DNA from: Gammaproteobacteria bacterium
GTDB taxonomy: Bacteria > Pseudomonadota > Gammaproteobacteria > Natronospirales > REEB76
Assembly (NCBI GenBank): GCA_028871235.1
Contig: JAGWNO010000076.1
Coordinates: 1 to 9,603, forward strand
Length of the DNA stretch: 9,603 bases
Direction of reading: 5' to 3'
The number at the start of each line of letters is the position of its first letter. Position 1 is the stretch's first letter. A program made the position numbers and the translations under genes. Of the stretch, positions 6,740 to 9,603 are shown in pieces. A model generated the notes under the pieces. The model was not told where the DNA came from, ran no database searches, and was given only the letters and a program-made list of their open reading frames with translations.

Positions 6740-9603
6740 ATTTCACGGCGTTCCTGCAACGCCACCGCCGTTCGCTGGTATTCCTGGCAGCGGCGCTGGT
6801 CGCCGGCGGCGTGCTGAGCGCCTTCAATCTGCCGGTGGCCATGCTGCCCGACGTGCAATCTCCGCGCATCTTTGTGCAACTGGACGCCGGCGCCCGGCCC
6901 GCCTCACAGATGGAACTGCAGGTGACCCGGCCCGTGGAGCAGGCGGTGCGCGACATCCCCGGCGTGCAATCGGTGCGCTCCATCACCAGCCGCGGCAGCG
7001 CCCAGATCTCCGTGAACTTCGCCTGGGGGCAGGACATGTACCGGGCGCTTCTGGAAGTGTCTTCCAAGATCAGTCTGCTGCTGCCGGATCTGCCGGCGGG
7101 TACGCGCTTCACGGTGGAGCGGCGCGATCCCACCGTGTTCCCCGTCATCGCCTACAGTCTGACATCGACCCGGGAAAATCTGGTGCAGCTGCGTGACATC
7201 GCTCTCTACCAGCTGGTGCCGCTTTTATCCCGCGTAAGCGGCGTGGCGCGGGTGGGCGTGCAGGGCGGTCAGCAGGCGGAATACCACGTGGACGTGGATC
7301 CGGCGAAACTGCGCGCCTTCCATCTGTCGCTTGCCGCCGTGGTGAATGCGGTGTCGGCGGGCAACGTACTCACCGCCGTCGGCAGGCTGGAGGATCACTA
7401 CAAGCTCTATCTGCTGGTATCCGATACCCGCCTGCAGGACATCCAGCGTCTCAAGCAGGTGGTGCTGCGGCGCGGCCCGGATGGCCTGGTGACCGTGGGT
7501 GACGTGTCGCAAGTGACCCTGTCCACCGTCCCCCAGTGGATCCGGGTCACGGCGGACGGCCGCAACACGGTGCTGCTGAACATCTTCCAGCAGCCCGGCG
7601 CCAACACCGTGCAGATCGATCACGGCATCGAACAGGAGCTGCAGGCTTACCGCGCGAAACTGCCGCCGGATGTGCACATCAGCAAGTGGTACGATCAGAG
7701 CGGTCTGATCGTCTCCTCGACGCACAGCGTGCGCGACGCCATCCTCATCGGCGTGGTGCTGGCGGCGCTGGTGTTGCTGATATTTCTGCGCAACCTCAAA
7801 ATCACTTTCATCAGCATCCTGATAGTGCCCTCGGCCATCGCCATCGCGATATTGCTGCTGTTTGCGCTGCACATGAGCTTCAATATCATGACCCTGGGCG
7901 GCATCGCCGCGGCCGTGGGCCTGGTCATAGACGACGTGGTGGTGATGTGCGAGCACATCGTGCGGCGTCTGCGCGAGGTGCGGCACCAGCCGCCCCATGA
8001 GCGCATCATGTGGGCCGCGAAGGAATTCACCCGGCCGCTCATGGGCTCCTCCGCTTCCACCATCATCATCTTTCTGCCGCTGGCCTTCCTCGGCGGCATC
8101 ACCGGCGCTTTCTTCAAATCCCTATCGCTCACCATGGCCAGCACCCTGATCATCTCATTCCTGCTGGCCTGGCTGGTGGTGCCGGTGCTGGCGGGGTGGA
8201 TGCTCAGGGATGAAGATGGCAGGCAAGAACGCTTCGGCTGGCTGGCGCGTAACGCGCACGCGTTCTACGGCTGGCTCATGCCGCGCCTGTTGCGCCGGCC
8301 GGTGTGGCTGCTGGCGGGCCTGATCCCGCTCATGGCATTGGGTTTCTTCGGTTACATGAAAGTCGGTACCGGCTTCCTGCCGCACATGGATCAGGGCGGC
8401 TTCACCCTGGATTATCAGGCAGCACCCGGCACCTCGCTCGCGGAGACCGACCGGCTGCTGCGCCAGGTAGAGCAGATATTGCAGCACAACCCCAATGTGG
8501 CCACCTATTCACGGCGCACCGGTGCGCAGCTGGGCGGCGGCGTCACCGAGGCCAACAGCGGCGATTTCTTCGTGCGGCTCAAACCCTTCCCGCGGGAGCC
8601 CATCGAAACGGTCATGAGCGAAGTGCGTGCTGCGATCAACCGGCAGGTGCCGGGTTTGCAGATCGACCTCTCCCAGCTGCTCGAGGACATGATCGGCGAC
8701 ATGACCTCCGTGCCCCAGCCGGTGGAGATCAAACTGTTCAGCGATAACACCGATGAAATCCTGAAACTGGCGCCGAAGGTCGCGGCCGCCATCAGCAAGG
8801 TGCCGGGTATCGTGGACGTGTTCGACGGCGTGGTGTACGCGGGCGATGCTCTGGACATCCATGTGGACATCGCCAAGGCGGGCCTGCTGGGCCTGGATCC
8901 GGCCGGCATCACCCGGCAGCTGGATACCTACCTGCAAGGTACGGTGGCGGCGCAGGTGCAGCAGGGCGTCAAGTTCGTGGGTATCCGCGTGTGGACGCCG
9001 CCGGATCTGCGCATGCGCACCGGGCAGCTGGATAAATTACCCATCCACGCACCGGACGGCCATGTATTCCCCCTCGGACGGGTCGCCACCCTCACCACCG
9101 TTACCGGCCAGCCGGAGATCGACCGGGATAACCTGAAACGCATGTTTGCGGTGACGGCACGTATCAGCGGCCGGAGTCTCGGCGCGGCAGTCAACGACAT
9201 AAAGAAGGTGCTCGCCACCCCCGGGCTTATCCCGAAGAACGTGGAAGTGCAGTTGGGCGGCCTTTACAAGCAGCAGCAGGTCGCGTTCCGCGGACTGGCG
9301 GTCGTGTTTGCCGCTGCCGTGGCGCTGATATTCGTGTTGCTGCTGTTTCTGTACGAGGGTTTCCGCGTGGTGCTCGCCATCCTGACCGCACCGCTGCTGG
9401 CGGTGGGTACCGTGTTCTTTGCCCTGTGGCTCACGGGCATCGAACTCAATATCACCGCCATGATGGGCCTCACCATGATCGTCGGCATCGTCACCGAGGT
9501 GGCGATCTTCTATTTCTCGGAGTACATGGAACTGGAGCATGCGGAAAACATGCAGCAGGCGCTGGTGGAGGCGGGGCTGAACCGCATGCGCCCCATCGCC
9601 TTG
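6736..9603 (+). CDS. RND-family efflux permease, 3' end beyond the window
   Basis: Inner-membrane proton-driven pump subunit (ACR_tran family). The frame is open for 956 codons to the window edge; the family usually has 1020-1060 residues, so about TM11-TM12 are missing. TTG 6736 is chosen because NFTAFLQRHRRSLVFLAAAL aligns with the usual RND N-terminus and an SD precedes it. Segments: TM1 about 13-31; a periplasmic porter loop with LPDVQSPRIFVQLDAGARP; TM2-TM6 about 333-491; TM7 about 524-541; a second periplasmic loop (FLPHMDQGGFTLDY, PGTSLAETDRLL, SRRTGAQLGGG); TM8 853-874; TM9 877-901; TM10 907-928. TM4 has the proton-relay pair D399-D400 (GLVIDDVVVMCEHI), unlike the single Asp of classic CzcA. 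TM10 has Glu921 (GIVTEVAIFYF) where AcrB has Lys940. The second loop recalls heavy-metal pumps and TM4 recalls drug pumps, so the substrate class is left open. Confidence 0.94.
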   Translation, partial: MNFTAFLQRHRRSLVFLAAALVAGGVLSAFNLPVAMLPDVQSPRIFVQLDAGARPASQMELQVTRPVEQAVRDIPGVQSVRSITSRGSAQISVNFAWGQDMYRALLEVSSKISLLLPDLPAGTRFTVERRDPTVFPVIAYSLTSTRENLVQLRDIALYQLVPLLSRVSGVARVGVQGGQQAEYHVDVDPAKLRAFHLSLAAVVNAVSAGNVLTAVGRLEDHYKLYLLVSDTRLQDIQRLKQVVLRRGPDGLVTVGDVSQVTLSTVPQWIRVTADGRNTVLLNIFQQPGANTVQIDHGIEQELQAYRAKLPPDVHISKWYDQSGLIVSSTHSVRDAILIGVVLAALVLLIFLRNLKITFISILIVPSAIAIAILLLFALHMSFNIMTLGGIAAAVGLVIDDVVVMCEHIVRRLREVRHQPPHERIMWAAKEFTRPLMGSSASTIIIFLPLAFLGGITGAFFKSLSLTMASTLIISFLLAWLVVPVLAGWMLRDEDGRQERFGWLARNAHAFYGWLMPRLLRRPVWLLAGLIPLMALGFFGYMKVGTGFLPHMDQGGFTLDYQAAPGTSLAETDRLLRQVEQILQHNPNVATYSRRTGAQLGGGVTEANSGDFFVRLKPFPREPIETVMSEVRAAINRQVPGLQIDLSQLLEDMIGDMTSVPQPVEIKLFSDNTDEILKLAPKVAAAISKVPGIVDVFDGVVYAGDALDIHVDIAKAGLLGLDPAGITRQLDTYLQGTVAAQVQQGVKFVGIRVWTPPDLRMRTGQLDKLPIHAPDGHVFPLGRVATLTTVTGQPEIDRDNLKRMFAVTARISGRSLGAAVNDIKKVLATPGLIPKNVEVQLGGLYKQQQVAFRGLAVVFAAAVALIFVLLLFLYEGFRVVLAILTAPLLAVGTVFFALWLTGIELNITAMMGLTMIVGIVTEVAIFYFSEYMELEHAENMQQALVEAGLNRMRPIAL

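Noticed and set aside
4302..9603. Firm assignment of the pump as a heavy-metal (CzcCBA/CusCBA) system
   Set aside because: The adaptor lacks metal-binding extensions, the kinase sensor region lacks His/Cys/Met clusters and the permease TM4 has Asp-Asp. Only parts of the permease loop and TM10 look metal-pump-like, so no gene symbol was given.
1..9603. CRISPR arrays, insertion sequences, tRNA or rRNA genes, phage or toxin-antitoxin elements
   Set aside because: Nothing of this kind was seen. There are no repeat-spacer arrays, no transposase motifs and no RNA-gene signatures, and essentially all sequence is covered by the seven genes.

Overview
The window is GC-rich (above 60% by eye) and almost entirely coding. 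It holds seven recognisable genes, the last cut by the window edge. The outer-membrane porin, the tripartite RND pump with a lipoprotein-type outer-membrane factor, and the OmpR/HisKA two-component pair all point to a Gram-negative bacterium, most likely a gamma- or betaproteobacterium. No marker in the window fixes the genus.

Layout. At the left, on the + strand, is an OprB-type carbohydrate porin (54-1394) with its own signal peptide. It converges, across a gap of about 50 bases, on a three-gene minus-strand operon. In transcription order this operon is an OmpR-family response regulator (4159-3482), a HAMP/HisKA sensor kinase (3495-2074) and a PAP2-superfamily phosphatase-like exported protein (2077-1445). 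The genes overlap by 14 bases and then by an ATGA junction, so translation is probably coupled.

A 142-base divergent intergenic region (4160-4301) separates this operon from a + strand efflux operon. That operon encodes a TolC/OprM-like outer-membrane factor (4302-5693), a periplasmic adaptor (5690-6739) and an inner-membrane RND permease (6736 to beyond 9603). Its junctions are ATGA and TTGA overlaps. The permease starts with TTG and is open to the right edge for 956 codons; roughly the last two transmembrane helices are missing.

How the parts fit. The regulator and kinase most likely control the divergent pump operon and their own operon. The intergenic region carries TTAAC-N5-TTAAC, a 10-bp-period direct repeat of the kind OmpR-family regulators bind, next to the AT-rich stretch expected to be the pump promoter. 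The PAP2 protein, as third gene of the regulatory operon, is probably co-expressed with the regulators and suggests an envelope or lipid-related stress theme. The porin seems to be an independent unit.

Nothing here is a clearly new class of system. The most notable points are the PAP2 protein with a PSGE motif in place of PSGH, the permease with a Glu where AcrB has its TM10 proton-relay Lys while keeping the TM4 Asp-Asp pair, the divergent operator, and the coupling of a PAP2 gene to an efflux-type two-component system.
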